Positions 34,773-44,328 of a DNA stretch of 64,000 nt are shown piece after piece. The position numbers and the translations under genes are program-made. The stretch lies in NCBI RefSeq assembly GCF_900129875.1, contig NZ_FQXC01000002.1:310001-374000 (forward strand), given 5' to 3'. Below the pieces are notes generated by a model, which saw nothing but the letters and a program-made list of their open reading frames with translations, had not been told where the DNA came from and did no database searches. Each line of letters opens with the position of its first letter. The stretch's first letter is position 1. Origin of the DNA: Marivita hallyeonensis (GTDB taxonomy: Bacteria; Pseudomonadota; Alphaproteobacteria; Rhodobacterales; Rhodobacteraceae).

Positions 34773-36110
34773 ATGTTCAGAGCGACACTGCAATTCTTGC
34801 GCGTGACGGGTCTCGCCCTGTGTTTCGCGGCGACGCTGGCGCTGTCACCTGCCCACGCGGTTCAACTCCTTCGGGACGCCGATGTCGAATACGCGTTGAA
34901 ACAGCTTGGCGCGCCCGTCCTGCGCGCAGCGGGGCTCAGCCCAAATCAAGTGCGCATCTTGCTGGTCAATGACAGCAGCCTGAACGCATTCATCATCGAT
35001 ACGCAGCACATCTTCATTCATGCTGGTCTGATGTCGAGGCTCGACAGCGCCGCGCAGTTGCGAGCCGTGATCGCCCACGAGGCAGCGCATATCGCCAACG
35101 GACACATCGCGCGACGCCTTGGCAATATGCGATCGGCGCGCACCGCGGCGGGGCTTGGCATGGTGTTGGCCGCCGCCGCTGCGGCGGCAGGGGGCGGTCA
35201 GGCGGCAGCAGGTGTCGCCATCGGCACGCAATCCTCGGTCATGCGGAACTTTCTGGCCCACACACGGGCCGAAGAATCCTCGGCCGATATCAGCTCGATA
35301 CGCTACCTCGTCCGCGCGGGCGTCGATCCGCAAGGCGCGATCGAGGTGCAGGATTTTTTCCGCGGTCAGGAAGCGTTATCAGAGCGACGGCAGGACCCCT
35401 ACATGCGCTCGCACCCGCTGACGCGCGACCGCCTTCGCGCGCTGAAGGGCTTGGTCGCCAGTGTTTCGGCAAAGACCGCACCAGACCCATCAGCCCAATA
35501 CTGGTTCGCACGCGCGCAGGGAAAGCTGACCGCCTTCACCCGCGCGCCACAATGGACCCTGCGGCGGGCTGACGACAGCGTCTCGGCGGATATCGCACAG
35601 ATGCGCAAGGCCGTGGCTTACCATCGGCAATCCGACTTGCGGCGGGCGTTGAGCAACATCGACGCCGCTATCGCGTCGCGTCCGAACGATCCGTTCCTCC
35701 GCGACCTGAAAGGCCAGATCCTTCTGGAATCCCGTCGCGCTGGTGATGCGGTTGCGGTGTACTCGGCCGCAGCACGACTGGCGCCGCGCGAACCCTTGAT
35801 CCTCGGCGGCTTGGGACGGGCGCATCTGGCGGCCGGGAATGCGTCTGAAGCCCTCAACGTGCTGGAAGCGGCACGCGGGCGTGACTTCCGCGATACGCGG
35901 ATCCTGCGGGATCTGGCCGTCGCCTACGCAAAAACCGGCCAAAACGCGATGGCGTCACTCGTGACCGCCGAACGCTATGCCTTGCAGGGCCGATTAAATG
36001 ACGCCACGATCCACGCCAAACGCGCAGAGGGGGCATTGCCACGCGGATCAGGCCCGTGGAAACGCGCCCAAGATGTGTTAAGTGCAGCCCAAAGCGCTGG
36101 ACGCCGCTAG
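34773..36110 (+). CDS. Periplasmic M48 metalloprotease with TPR repeats (BepA/YfgC-like)
   Basis: 445 residues. I start at ATG 34773 because it gives a clean signal peptide (LALCFAATLALSPAHA); two earlier starts would precede it with charged residues. The zinc motif HEAAH is at 102-106, with the third ligand in RAEESSADISS. A glycine/alanine hydrophobic stretch (about 118-140) follows, and the C-terminal half is TPR-like (DLKGQILLESRRAGDAVAVY...). BepA-type proteases oversee outer-membrane protein assembly. A DsbA-like gene follows 20 bp downstream. Confidence 0.9.
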   Translation: MFRATLQFLRVTGLALCFAATLALSPAHAVQLLRDADVEYALKQLGAPVLRAAGLSPNQVRILLVNDSSLNAFIIDTQHIFIHAGLMSRLDSAAQLRAVIAHEAAHIANGHIARRLGNMRSARTAAGLGMVLAAAAAAAGGGQAAAGVAIGTQSSVMRNFLAHTRAEESSADISSIRYLVRAGVDPQGAIEVQDFFRGQEALSERRQDPYMRSHPLTRDRLRALKGLVASVSAKTAPDPSAQYWFARAQGKLTAFTRAPQWTLRRADDSVSADIAQMRKAVAYHRQSDLRRALSNIDAAIASRPNDPFLRDLKGQILLESRRAGDAVAVYSAAARLAPREPLILGGLGRAHLAAGNASEALNVLEAARGRDFRDTRILRDLAVAYAKTGQNAMASLVTAERYALQGRLNDATIHAKRAEGALPRGSGPWKRAQDVLSAAQSAGRR

Positions 36111-36129
36111 CTTTCCAATTGGAGTGACC

Positions 36130-36888
36130 ATGTTGAAAACCCGCCTCGCCTCTTCCGTTCTTGCGCTTGCCATCGGCACCGGCGTATTCGCGTCCGATCT
36201 TGATTTCGACAACATGACAGAGGCCGAGCGCGAGGCGTTCGGTGCGCAAGTCCGGGCCTATCTGCTTGAGAACCCGCAAGTCATCATGGAAGCCGTCGAC
36301 GTGCTGGAAGCCCGGCAAGCCGAAGAGCAAGCCCAAGGCGACATCGCACTCATCGCGGAAAATTCCGAGGCCATCTACAACGACGGATATTCATGGGTGG
36401 GCGGCAACCCGGACGGGGACGTGACCATTGTCGAGTTCTTCGATTATCGCTGCGGTTTTTGTCGTCGCGCGCATCCCGAGGTGGCCGAGCTTCTCGAACT
36501 CGACGGGAACATTCGCTACGTCGCCAAGGAATTCCCGATCCTCGGTGAAAACTCGGTCATATCCTCGCGCTTTGCGCTCGCGGTGCGCGAAGTGGCCGGA
36601 GACGATGCCTATGCAGAAGCCAAGGATGCACTGATTGCGCTCAACTCCGAGATGGAAGAGCCGGTGTTACGCCGCCTCGCCGATACGCTTGGCCTTGACG
36701 CTGATGCGGTGATTGCGGCGATGGACAGCGATGCCATCACCGAACAACTTGCCGAAACCCGCGACCTCGCCCGCGCGCTACAGATCAACGGCACGCCGTC
36801 TTTTGTGATGGGGGATCAACTCGTGCGTGGCTACCTACCACTGGCGGCAATGCAGCAGATCGTCGACGAAACACGGCAGGACGGCTGA
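36130..36888 (+). CDS. DsbA-family thiol:disulfide oxidoreductase
   Basis: 252 residues, with GGAG six bases before the ATG and a signal peptide (LALAIGTGVFAS). The thioredoxin fold has FFDYRCGFCRRAHPE with active Cys108-Gly-Phe-Cys111 and the cis-Pro segment NGTPSFVMG. A helical N-terminal extension (residues 28-75) resembles the DsbA-like Com1/ScsC group. It follows the protease gene and may share its role in envelope protein folding. A CGCCAATTGGCG palindrome sits just after the stop. Confidence 0.9.
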   Translation: MLKTRLASSVLALAIGTGVFASDLDFDNMTEAEREAFGAQVRAYLLENPQVIMEAVDVLEARQAEEQAQGDIALIAENSEAIYNDGYSWVGGNPDGDVTIVEFFDYRCGFCRRAHPEVAELLELDGNIRYVAKEFPILGENSVISSRFALAVREVAGDDAYAEAKDALIALNSEMEEPVLRRLADTLGLDADAVIAAMDSDAITEQLAETRDLARALQINGTPSFVMGDQLVRGYLPLAAMQQIVDETRQDG

Positions 36889-36889
36889 T

Positions 36890-36901
36890 CGCCAATTGGC
36901 G
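36890..36901. repeat. 12-bp palindrome between dsbA-like gene and ispG
   Basis: CGCCAATTGGCG is a perfect palindrome two bases after the DsbA-like stop and 24 bp from the ispG stop, so between convergent genes. No U-run. Likely a weak terminator element or chance. Confidence 0.25.
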
Positions 36902-36924
36902 CAGCGCCCTCGAGGCACCGCGCC

Positions 36925-38046
36925 CTACTCTGCCGCTTCTTTCGCCGTGTCCAATTCAGCTGCTTTCCGTTCCACCTGTTCCACGATGTGGTCGATCATC
37001 TGATCGTTCGACATCTTGTGGCTCTGCTTTCCCGCGAGGTAGACCATCCCGGACCCGTTACCGCCCCCGGTAAAGCCCACATCCGTCATCAATGCCTCGC
37101 CGGGACCGTTCACCACGCAGCCAATGATGCTCAGGCTCATGGGCGTCTTGATGTGCTCCAACCGTTTTTCCAACGCTTCGACCGTCTTGATCACGTCGAA
37201 CCCCTGACGTGCGCAGCTTGGGCAGGAAATGATGTTGACGCCCCGATGGCGCAGGCCAAGCGACTTGAGGATCTCATACCCGACCTTCACCTCTTCCACT
37301 GGATCGGCAGACAAGGACACACGGATCGTGTCGCCAATGCCCATCCACAAGAGGTTGCCCAGACCAATCGCGGATTTGATTGTGCCCGACATCAGGCCAC
37401 CTGCCTCGGTGATCCCAAGATGGATCGGTGCGTCGGTCGCTTCGGCCAGTTGCTGATAGGCTGCTGCCGCCATGAAGACGTCCGAGGCTTTGCAGCTGAT
37501 CTTGAATTCGTGAAAATCGTTGTCCTGCAAGATCTTGATATGGTCTAGGCCTGACTCCACCATCGCATCCGGGCACGGCTCGCCGTATTTCTCAAGAAGG
37601 TGCTTTTCGAGCGACCCAGCATTGACGCCAATGCGGATCGAACAGTTGTGGTCGCGCGCGGCCTTGATGACCTCCTTCACGCGATCCTGACTGCCGATGT
37701 TGCCCGGGTTGATCCGCAGGCACGCGGCCCCCGCCTCCGCCGCCTCGATCCCGCGTTTGTAATGGAAATGAATGTCGGCGACGATGGGCACCGGGCTTTC
37801 GCGCACGATGTCTTTGAGCGCTCTGGAACTGTCCTCGTCCGGCACCGACACACGGACGATGTCTGCACCCGCATCCGCCGCCGCCTGCACCTGCGCCACG
37901 GTGGCCTTCACGTCCGGAGTGAGTGTGTTGGTCATCGTCTGAACAGAGATCGGGGCATCCCCACCCACAGGCACATTGCCCACCATGATCTGTCGTGACG
38001 TGCGACGGTAGATGTTGCGCCACGGGCGGACGTGATTGAGGCTCAT
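36925..38046 (-). CDS. ispG: 4-hydroxy-3-methylbut-2-en-1-yl diphosphate synthase
   Basis: 373 residues, the bacterial two-domain form. The TIM barrel is recognisable ([36 protein letters not shown]), and the [4Fe-4S] ligands are [11 protein letters not shown] and [12 protein letters not shown]. It performs the penultimate step of the MEP isoprenoid pathway using reduced flavodoxin or ferredoxin. A palindrome AACTGTACAGTT lies about 32 bp upstream of its start. The RodZ-like gene upstream is on the same strand. Confidence 0.97.
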   Translation of the reverse strand: MSLNHVRPWRNIYRRTSRQIMVGNVPVGGDAPISVQTMTNTLTPDVKATVAQVQAAADAGADIVRVSVPDEDSSRALKDIVRESPVPIVADIHFHYKRGIEAAEAGAACLRINPGNIGSQDRVKEVIKAARDHNCSIRIGVNAGSLEKHLLEKYGEPCPDAMVESGLDHIKILQDNDFHEFKISCKASDVFMAAAAYQQLAEATDAPIHLGITEAGGLMSGTIKSAIGLGNLLWMGIGDTIRVSLSADPVEEVKVGYEILKSLGLRHRGVNIISCPSCARQGFDVIKTVEALEKRLEHIKTPMSLSIIGCVVNGPGEALMTDVGFTGGGNGSGMVYLAGKQSHKMSNDQMIDHIVEQVERKAAELDTAKEAAE

Positions 38047-38077
38047 TTAGGGTTCCTCCGGCGGGATGTGTCAACCA

Positions 38078-38089
38078 AACTGTACAGTT
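38078..38089. promoter_or_regulatory. Palindrome upstream of ispG
   Basis: AACTGTACAGTT is a perfect 12-bp palindrome 32-43 bp before the ispG start codon, in a short 109-bp gap after the RodZ-like gene. The position near the likely promoter suggests an operator; the protein is unknown. Confidence 0.4.
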
Positions 38090-38155
38090 GTTCCAACCGT
38101 ATAGCTAGGCCCGCGGGCGCACGCCTTCAAGCCAATCTGCAGGTGCTGAAAAGGG

Positions 38156-39751
38156 TCAGTCTGTCGCGCCGGGCACGGCGAGTTCGGCCACAACGCGGGC
38201 CAGGTCGCTATCCGCTTCGATAGAGGCGACCGAATATGTCTGGCTCAGCGTGTCGACAGACAATGCAACGTTCGACGTCACCGATCCGCGTGGACCGGCA
38301 GGTCCGTAGGTCTGGCCGTTCATCGCGAAATAGATCGCGCCGGATTCGCCCACGCGCAGCGTCGGCGGTTCCTCGGTTACGGGCACCTGATAGGTGTCGC
38401 CCGCATTCATGATCGTCTCGAAAATAACGCTGCCATCGCCTGCGCGGACACGCACCCATGCCGGGCGCACGGCGACGAGCGTCACACCCGGCGCTGTATC
38501 TTCGAGGATCTTCGGTTGCCCGATTGTAGGCTGGCTTGTGTCGTTTCCGAGCGCGGCCAAAACACGCGACAGATCACCGTCGGCCTGAAGGTCGGCCGGT
38601 TCAAGCGCAGCCGCCAGCGTCGGCCCATCCAATAGCAGATCGGACGTTACGGTCCCACTCGGTCCAACCGGTCCGACTGTTTGGCCGTTCACCGCGACAT
38701 AGACCGCGCCGCTTTCGCCGACGTTCAGAAGGGCGTTGGCTTCCGAAGCGGGTACCGACCAGGTATCCCCCGCTTGCATGACCTGTTCGAACAGGATGGA
38801 TCGGTCTTCGCCCCGCACCCTTACCCAGGCCGGACGTGCCGCAACCAGCGTGATACCTTCCGACGGAAGCGCTGTTGTGCCAGCCGCTTGACCAAACGGA
38901 CCCGGATCCGGTTCGCGATCGATCGAAGGCAATTCCTGGCGCGTTACGCTGGCGAATGCCCCGACGCTGTCGGGATCAAGGGTCGAAATCGGGGCGTCGC
39001 GCGCGACCAGAACCGGCACGTCGAGTGCCTGCGGTCGGTAAAGACGGTCGAAGGCCTCAACCGTCGCGGGTGGCGTAAAGACACCCGCCCCGGAGCTTGC
39101 AATCGCGCCGGCATCCGGGCCGGTTTCGGTCGGCTGCAAGGTTGTCTGCAAGGGATCGAGGTCCGACAAAACCACCGGGGTCTGGTCGACCGGCGCGAGT
39201 TGCACCCGCTGCACTTCTTGCAAAACGGAATAGCCACCGTAGCCAAGCCCACCCAACAGCAAGACCAACACGAAAGTGGAGCCGATGGCACCGGGTTCGA
39301 TCCGGGACAGGAAGGAGTCCCCGCTTGGCGCAAACGGCATCGCCGGCTGCGCGAAGGGATCGCGCGCGACTGACGGCCCCTTGGCTTTTGCTGTATCAAT
39401 CGATTTGCGCGACGACGCCGCGTCGGACATGCCATGCGCGGTCTCGAAGCCACTCTCGGCACAGAACACCGCAAAGGTGTCGTCCGGATCCATGCCGAGA
39501 TACCGTGCGTAGGACCGCACGTACCCTGCGATGAAGCCCGGCGTGTCGAACGCGCTCGGATCGCAGTTTTCAATGGCGGCGATGTAGCTGGCTTTGATGC
39601 GCAACTCGCGTTGAACATCCAGAAGCGATTTTCCAAGAGTGGCGCGTTCCCCACGCATGACGTCACCAAGACGCAGTTCGAAATCATCGAATCCGCGTGG
39701 TTTGGCTTCAACTGTCTCGTGCGATGATTTTTGGGATTTTCGCCCAATCAT
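38156..39751 (-). CDS. rodZ: RodZ-like protein with duplicated DUF4115 domain
   Basis: 531 residues. A cytoplasmic HTH_25 domain (about 25-100: GEALGKSLLDVQ-like; DTPGFIAGYVRSYARYLGM) is followed by one membrane helix (about 156-177) and a large periplasmic part. It ends in two tandem DUF4115-type domains, about 299-402 and 422-525, each with RPAWVRVR, a GDT, NVGESGA/RVGESGA and VNGQT/MNGQT-type segment. RodZ connects MreB to the wall-elongation machinery. One copy of DUF4115 is usual; the duplication is the notable feature. The start at 39751 omits eight unlikely residues. Confidence 0.88.
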   Translation of the reverse strand: MIGRKSQKSSHETVEAKPRGFDDFELRLGDVMRGERATLGKSLLDVQRELRIKASYIAAIENCDPSAFDTPGFIAGYVRSYARYLGMDPDDTFAVFCAESGFETAHGMSDAASSRKSIDTAKAKGPSVARDPFAQPAMPFAPSGDSFLSRIEPGAIGSTFVLVLLLGGLGYGGYSVLQEVQRVQLAPVDQTPVVLSDLDPLQTTLQPTETGPDAGAIASSGAGVFTPPATVEAFDRLYRPQALDVPVLVARDAPISTLDPDSVGAFASVTRQELPSIDREPDPGPFGQAAGTTALPSEGITLVAARPAWVRVRGEDRSILFEQVMQAGDTWSVPASEANALLNVGESGAVYVAVNGQTVGPVGPSGTVTSDLLLDGPTLAAALEPADLQADGDLSRVLAALGNDTSQPTIGQPKILEDTAPGVTLVAVRPAWVRVRAGDGSVIFETIMNAGDTYQVPVTEEPPTLRVGESGAIYFAMNGQTYGPAGPRGSVTSNVALSVDTLSQTYSVASIEADSDLARVVAELAVPGATD

Positions 39752-39878
39752 ACTCGCTGCCCCTTGCCGTTCCACCGTCTACGCGCTGCCTGTCCTGCGC
39801 GTTCTCGGTGAGTCGAGTCGCGCGTTTTATTACTGCTACGCTAACATACAACAAGGTTTATTGCACGGTTTCCGCGCG

Positions 39879-41102
39879 TTAAGCGCTCAGTTCGGCGCGA
39901 TTCAGCGCACAATGCGCCCAAAGTTCGTCCATCGCGCGGACCAGCGTGTCGATTTCCTTGGGTCCATGTACAGGCGACGGCGTGAAGCGCAGACGCTCCG
40001 TGCCGCGCGGAACCGTTGGGAAATTGATCGGCTGAACGTAGATTCCAAACCGTTCAAGCATCATGTCGGACAGCTGTTTCGTGTGCACCGGATCACCGAC
40101 CATCACCGGGATGATGTGGCTGCCGTGATCGATGATTGGCAGGCCAAGCCCCTTGAGCCGCATCTTCAGAATGCGCGCCTGTAACTGGTGCTGGTCACGC
40201 AAGCTCTGATCCGTTTTCAGGTGGTTGACCGACGCAGCCGCACCAGCCGCCACCGCGGGCGGCAGAGATGTGGTGAAGATGAAGCCCGGCGCGTAAGACC
40301 GGATCGCGTCACACATTTTCGCCGACGAAGCGATATAGCCACCCATGACGCCATAAGCCTTGGCCAGAGTGCCGTTGATGATATCGATACGGTCCATCAG
40401 ACCGTCCCGTTCGGCCACACCCGCACCGCGCGGGCCGTACATGCCGACTGCGTGCACTTCGTCGATATAGGTCAGCGCACCGAATTCGTCCGCCAGATCA
40501 CAAATCGCCTCGATCGGGCCGAAATCGCCGTCCATCGAATAGATCGATTCGAACGCGATGAGTTTCGGGGCGTCGGGATCATCGGCCTCGAGCAGTGAGC
40601 GCAGATGATCGACATCGTTGTGTTTGAAGATTCGCTTGGCGCCACCATTGCGGCGCACCCCTTCGATCATCGACGCGTGATTCAGCGCATCCGAGTAGAT
40701 GATAAGACCCGGAAATAGCTTCGGCAGCGTCGACAGAGTTGCGTCATTCGCGATGTAGGCCGAGGTAAACAGCAGCGCCGCTTCCTTGTGGTGAAGATCG
40801 GCGAGTTCGGCCTCAAGGCGTTTGTGATATACCGTCGTGCCCGAGATGTTCCGCGTACCGCCCGACCCCGCACCAGTGGCCTCCAGCGCTTCGTGCATCG
40901 CGGCTAGAACCGCCGGATGCTGGCCCATGCCCAGATAATCGTTGCCGCACCAGACCGTAATGTCCTGCTCCGTCCCGTCCGGCTTGCGCCACACGGCGTG
41001 CGGGAATTGACCATTGCGGCGTTCGATATCGATGAACGTCCGGTAACGACCTTCTTCGTGCAGACGGTTCAGCGCGTCATCGAGTTGGGCGGTATAGCTC
41101 AC
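39879..41102 (-). CDS. hemA: 5-aminolevulinate synthase
   Basis: 407 residues when started at the GTG at 41102, exactly the length of Rhodobacter HemA. GGAG lies six bases before this GTG, whereas it touches the ATG at 41108 with no spacing, so GTG is preferred. Motifs: [55 protein letters not shown] and the PLP lysine in NGTLAKAYG. It condenses glycine and succinyl-CoA (C4 pathway) to start tetrapyrrole synthesis. An FNR-type box is 134 bp upstream. Confidence 0.96.
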   Translation of the reverse strand: MSYTAQLDDALNRLHEEGRYRTFIDIERRNGQFPHAVWRKPDGTEQDITVWCGNDYLGMGQHPAVLAAMHEALEATGAGSGGTRNISGTTVYHKRLEAELADLHHKEAALLFTSAYIANDATLSTLPKLFPGLIIYSDALNHASMIEGVRRNGGAKRIFKHNDVDHLRSLLEADDPDAPKLIAFESIYSMDGDFGPIEAICDLADEFGALTYIDEVHAVGMYGPRGAGVAERDGLMDRIDIINGTLAKAYGVMGGYIASSAKMCDAIRSYAPGFIFTTSLPPAVAAGAAASVNHLKTDQSLRDQHQLQARILKMRLKGLGLPIIDHGSHIIPVMVGDPVHTKQLSDMMLERFGIYVQPINFPTVPRGTERLRFTPSPVHGPKEIDTLVRAMDELWAHCALNRAELSA

Positions 41103-41235
41103 CGGCATCTCCTTATAAGCCTGCGAAAGTCTGGGGCTTGCGAAGCACCCCCCATGCCGCATTCAGGTTTTAGAATGGATATAGATCACATCCCTTGGTG
41201 ACAACGTTTCTAAGGAACGACCAACCGTCGCAGCC

Positions 41236-41249
41236 TTGATCTAAGTCAA
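41236..41249. promoter_or_regulatory. FNR/FnrL-type box upstream of hemA
   Basis: TTGATCTAAGTCAA fits TTGAT-N4-RTCAA, the FnrL consensus. It lies in the 304-bp gap (41103-41406) between hemA and the divergent peptidase gene, 134 bp before the HemA start. FnrL control of hemA is known in Rhodobacter sphaeroides. The rest of the gap holds no gene; the peptidase side ends in a GGAG site before its ATG. Confidence 0.6.
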
Positions 41250-41406
41250 CTGATATCCGAGGTCTGGCGGTAAACCTTCGAAAAACCGCATGTGATAAGG
41301 ATATTGAGCCAAGAACTTCGCCTCCGCACGATGCCGCGGCATATCGCTGGACAGTCGCCTGCGCGCTGATAGGGTCCGACAAAACGCGCAGAATGGAGCT
41401 TTTCAG

Positions 41407-42780
41407 ATGACCCTCGATCCGGTGCTGTCCCAAATTGATTCTGACCTTGATGCCAGCCTCGAACGGCTGAAAGACTTGCTCCGCATTCCGTCGATCTCAA
41501 CCGACCCGGCGTACAAGGCAGAGTGCGACCGCGCTGCGGATTGGTTGGTAGAGGACCTTCGCTCGCTCGGTGCGGACGCATCCAAGCGCGAGACGCCCGG
41601 CCATCCGATGGTGGTGGGACATATCGACGGGCCTGGGCCGCACCTTCTGTTCTACGGACATTATGATGTGCAGCCTGTCGATCCGCTTGATCTTTGGGAC
41701 AACGATCCGTTCGATCCTCAGATCGAGGAAACGCCGAAAGGCAAAGTACTGCGCGGGCGTGGGACGTCTGACGACAAGGGTCAACTGATGACATTCGTCG
41801 AAGCGTGCCGGGCGTGGAAGGCAGTGCATGGCACCCTGCCCTGCAAGATCACGTTCTTCTTCGAAGGCGAGGAGGAATCCGGTTCGCCCTCCCTCATTCC
41901 GTTCCTCAAGGAAAACGCCGACGAGCTGAAATCGGATATCGCCCTGATCTGCGACACCGGTTTGTTCGACAGCCGCGTGCCCGCGATCACCACCATGCTG
42001 CGCGGCCTCTTGGGCGAAGAGGTGACGATTATCGGTCCGAACAAGGATCTGCACTCGGGCATGTTCGGCGGCGCTGCCATGAACCCGATCCGTGTGCTGA
42101 CCCGAATCATTGCCGCCCTGCATGACGAGAGTGGCCGCGTCACGGTGCCGGGGTTCTACGACGGTGTGCCCGAGCTGCCAGACGAACTGATGACGCAATG
42201 GGAACAGCTTGGTTTCGATTACAAAGCGTTCCTTGGTGATGTTGGCCTGAGCGACCTAGCGGGAGAAGCCGGGCGCAGCGCGCTTGAGATGTTGTGGTCT
42301 CGGCCCACCTGCGAGGTCAATGGCATTGGCGGCGGGTATCAGGGGGACGGATTCAAGACGGTCCTCCCCTCAAAGGCAAGTGCCAAGATCAGCTTTCGAC
42401 TTGTCGGAACACAGGACCCCCATGCCATCCGTAAGACTTTCCGCGAGATGGTCGAGGCAATGGTGCCAAGGGATTGCACTGTCGCGTTCAAGGAACACGG
42501 CGCGTCGCCAGCATCTGTCATGTCGATCGACAATCCCGCCTTCGAAAAGGCGCGGGAAGCGCTGAGCGATGAATGGCCCGACGAAGCGGCATTCATCGGC
42601 AGCGGCGGTTCAATTCCTGTCGCGGGATATTTTCAGACGTTGCTCGGCACAGAGTCCATGCTCATCGGTTTTGGCAAAGACGATGACCAGTTGCATAGCC
42701 CGAATGAGAAGTACGACATCGAGAGTTTTCACAAAGGCACACGCAGCTGGGCAAGAATCCTTCACAACCTAAGCGTGTAG
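41407..42780 (+). CDS. M20-family metallopeptidase/dipeptidase
   Basis: 457 residues. LLFYGHYDVQPVDP (metal His, Asp), GRGTSDDKGQLMTF (bridging Asp), FFFEGEEESGSPS (catalytic Glu), NKDLHSGMFGG and FIGSGGSIPVAG match M20 enzymes with the dimerisation insert, of the PepV/carnosinase-like type often annotated as dipeptidase. Cytoplasmic; substrate unknown. It is divergent from hemA. Confidence 0.9.
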   Translation: MTLDPVLSQIDSDLDASLERLKDLLRIPSISTDPAYKAECDRAADWLVEDLRSLGADASKRETPGHPMVVGHIDGPGPHLLFYGHYDVQPVDPLDLWDNDPFDPQIEETPKGKVLRGRGTSDDKGQLMTFVEACRAWKAVHGTLPCKITFFFEGEEESGSPSLIPFLKENADELKSDIALICDTGLFDSRVPAITTMLRGLLGEEVTIIGPNKDLHSGMFGGAAMNPIRVLTRIIAALHDESGRVTVPGFYDGVPELPDELMTQWEQLGFDYKAFLGDVGLSDLAGEAGRSALEMLWSRPTCEVNGIGGGYQGDGFKTVLPSKASAKISFRLVGTQDPHAIRKTFREMVEAMVPRDCTVAFKEHGASPASVMSIDNPAFEKAREALSDEWPDEAAFIGSGGSIPVAGYFQTLLGTESMLIGFGKDDDQLHSPNEKYDIESFHKGTRSWARILHNLSV

Positions 42781-42898
42781 TCTTTGCCCATTTTACGTCG
42801 CGTCACCCGGCAATATGCCTCAATTTCGAGCGTATTTTCATATCACAGCCCCGTACTTACCCAAATGAGAACACATTTGGTAACGATTAGTTAACGCC

Positions 42899-43465
42899 AT
42901 GAGACGCACGATCCGCAAACAGACACAGGCTGATTTCAACGACCGCATTCGTCGTTTGGATCCCAAATTCGCGAAAGCGAAGCCGACTCAGCGGATGGAC
43001 GTAAAACCATGGGAAGTCGAAAAAAAGCGCCGCGAGACATCGGAAAGCCCCATCATGATGACCGGGCTTGGATGCGCGTTGGTGCTGTCGGCGCTATATG
43101 GTCTGCAGAACCCGGACACGGTGCGTGACCTTCTTCTGCAATCCGGTTGGCCGGGCGAGTTTTTGACATACGCCATGAACGGTCTGACGATCATGGCCTT
43201 TGGTCTGGTCTTCTTCTTCCTCGGCAACATGTTCCGCATCTTCAATCCCCGCGCGACGGGTCGCCGGAATGCGGCAGGTCTGGTAGTCGGCGCGATTGCC
43301 GGTGTTGTCCTGTTCAACTCGCCGGGCAGCTATGTCGACAGCGCCTACGCCGCGATCGGAGTAGAAAGCATCGGAGAGATCTTTGCTTTCGCACAACAGC
43401 GCGGCACGGAACTCGCGAGTGTTGACTGGTCCAGCGTGAAGATGGTTTCCTCTGACGGGAAATGA
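42899..43465 (+). CDS. Hypothetical membrane protein
   Basis: 188 residues. A basic soluble N-terminus (about 50 residues) is followed by three hydrophobic segments: MMTGLGCALVLSALYGL, MNGLTIMAFGLVFFFLGNMF and NAAGLVVGAIAGVVLF. No family motif is recognised. Its stop overlaps the hydrolase start by four bases (ATGA), so the two are coupled and may act together. Confidence 0.75.
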   Translation: MRRTIRKQTQADFNDRIRRLDPKFAKAKPTQRMDVKPWEVEKKRRETSESPIMMTGLGCALVLSALYGLQNPDTVRDLLLQSGWPGEFLTYAMNGLTIMAFGLVFFFLGNMFRIFNPRATGRRNAAGLVVGAIAGVVLFNSPGSYVDSAYAAIGVESIGEIFAFAQQRGTELASVDWSSVKMVSSDGK

Positions 43466-44322
43466 TCGCCGACCACTCGTTTACCCACACCTCACAGACA
43501 ATTGCCTACACAACCTCCGGGGATGGTGCACCACTCCTGCTGCTGCACGGGTTTCCGCAGACCCATGTCATGTGGCGCCCGCTTCTGCCCGCCCTCTCGA
43601 AAAACCACTTCACCGTTGCAGCTGATCTCAGAGGCTACGGAGAGAGCACGAAACCTGAAAGAGTCGAAGACATGAGCTTTCGCGCCATGGCGGACGATAT
43701 GGTCGCCCTGATGGCATCTCTGGGTCACGACAGCTTTCATGTCGCGGGTCACGACCGTGGCGGACGCGTGGCGCATCGCATGGCGTTGGATCACCCGTCG
43801 AAAGTTCGGTCCCTCACGGTCATGGACATCGTCCCCACCGAACACCTTTTGACGAACATGACAACCGACATCGCAAAGGCCTATTACCACTGGCTTTTTC
43901 TGGCCCAGCCGGCCCCGTTTCCCGAAACCATGATCGGGCATGATCCCGATGCGTATTTCGAGAGATGCCTGCTCGGCTTCGGCAAAGCGTCGCTGGAGGA
44001 TTTCGATCCAGAGCTTTTGACCCTCTACCGGCAAAGCTGGCGCGATCCCGACTGCATCCGCACCATGTGCGATGACTACCGCGCCGCGATCGAGATCGAC
44101 TGGGAACATGACCGGCAGGACCTCGACCGCAAGGTCACCTGCCCCGCGCTTGTCCTCTATGGACAGGACGGCGCGATGGCAAAGCTGTTGGATGTCCCGG
44201 CCACATGGGAATCCCGCCTCGACAACATGCAGCACGCGGCCATCGCAGGTGGGCATTTCTTTCCGGACCAATCGCCCGACGCCACGCAAAACGCGCTGCT
44301 CGACTTCCTGAAGACTGTCTGA
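43462..44322 (+). CDS. Alpha/beta hydrolase, fluoroacetate/haloacetate dehalogenase-like
   Basis: 286 residues. LLLLHGFPQTHVMW and DLRGYGESTKP begin the fold; the nucleophile is Asp98 in AGHDRGGRVAHRM, with Arg99 and Arg102 at the spacing of the fluoroacetate dehalogenase substrate arginines, acid Asp122, halide-site His143-Trp144 in YYHWLFLAQP, Tyr206 in DDYRAA and His265 in GGHFFPDQ. These positions track the known enzyme (D110, R111, R114, D134, H155, W156, Y219, H280) closely. It should release halide from short halo-acids; fluoride use is inferred. It overlaps the membrane-protein gene. Confidence 0.82.
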   Translation: MIADHSFTHTSQTIAYTTSGDGAPLLLLHGFPQTHVMWRPLLPALSKNHFTVAADLRGYGESTKPERVEDMSFRAMADDMVALMASLGHDSFHVAGHDRGGRVAHRMALDHPSKVRSLTVMDIVPTEHLLTNMTTDIAKAYYHWLFLAQPAPFPETMIGHDPDAYFERCLLGFGKASLEDFDPELLTLYRQSWRDPDCIRTMCDDYRAAIEIDWEHDRQDLDRKVTCPALVLYGQDGAMAKLLDVPATWESRLDNMQHAAIAGGHFFPDQSPDATQNALLDFLKTV

Positions 44323-44328
44323 GGAAAG

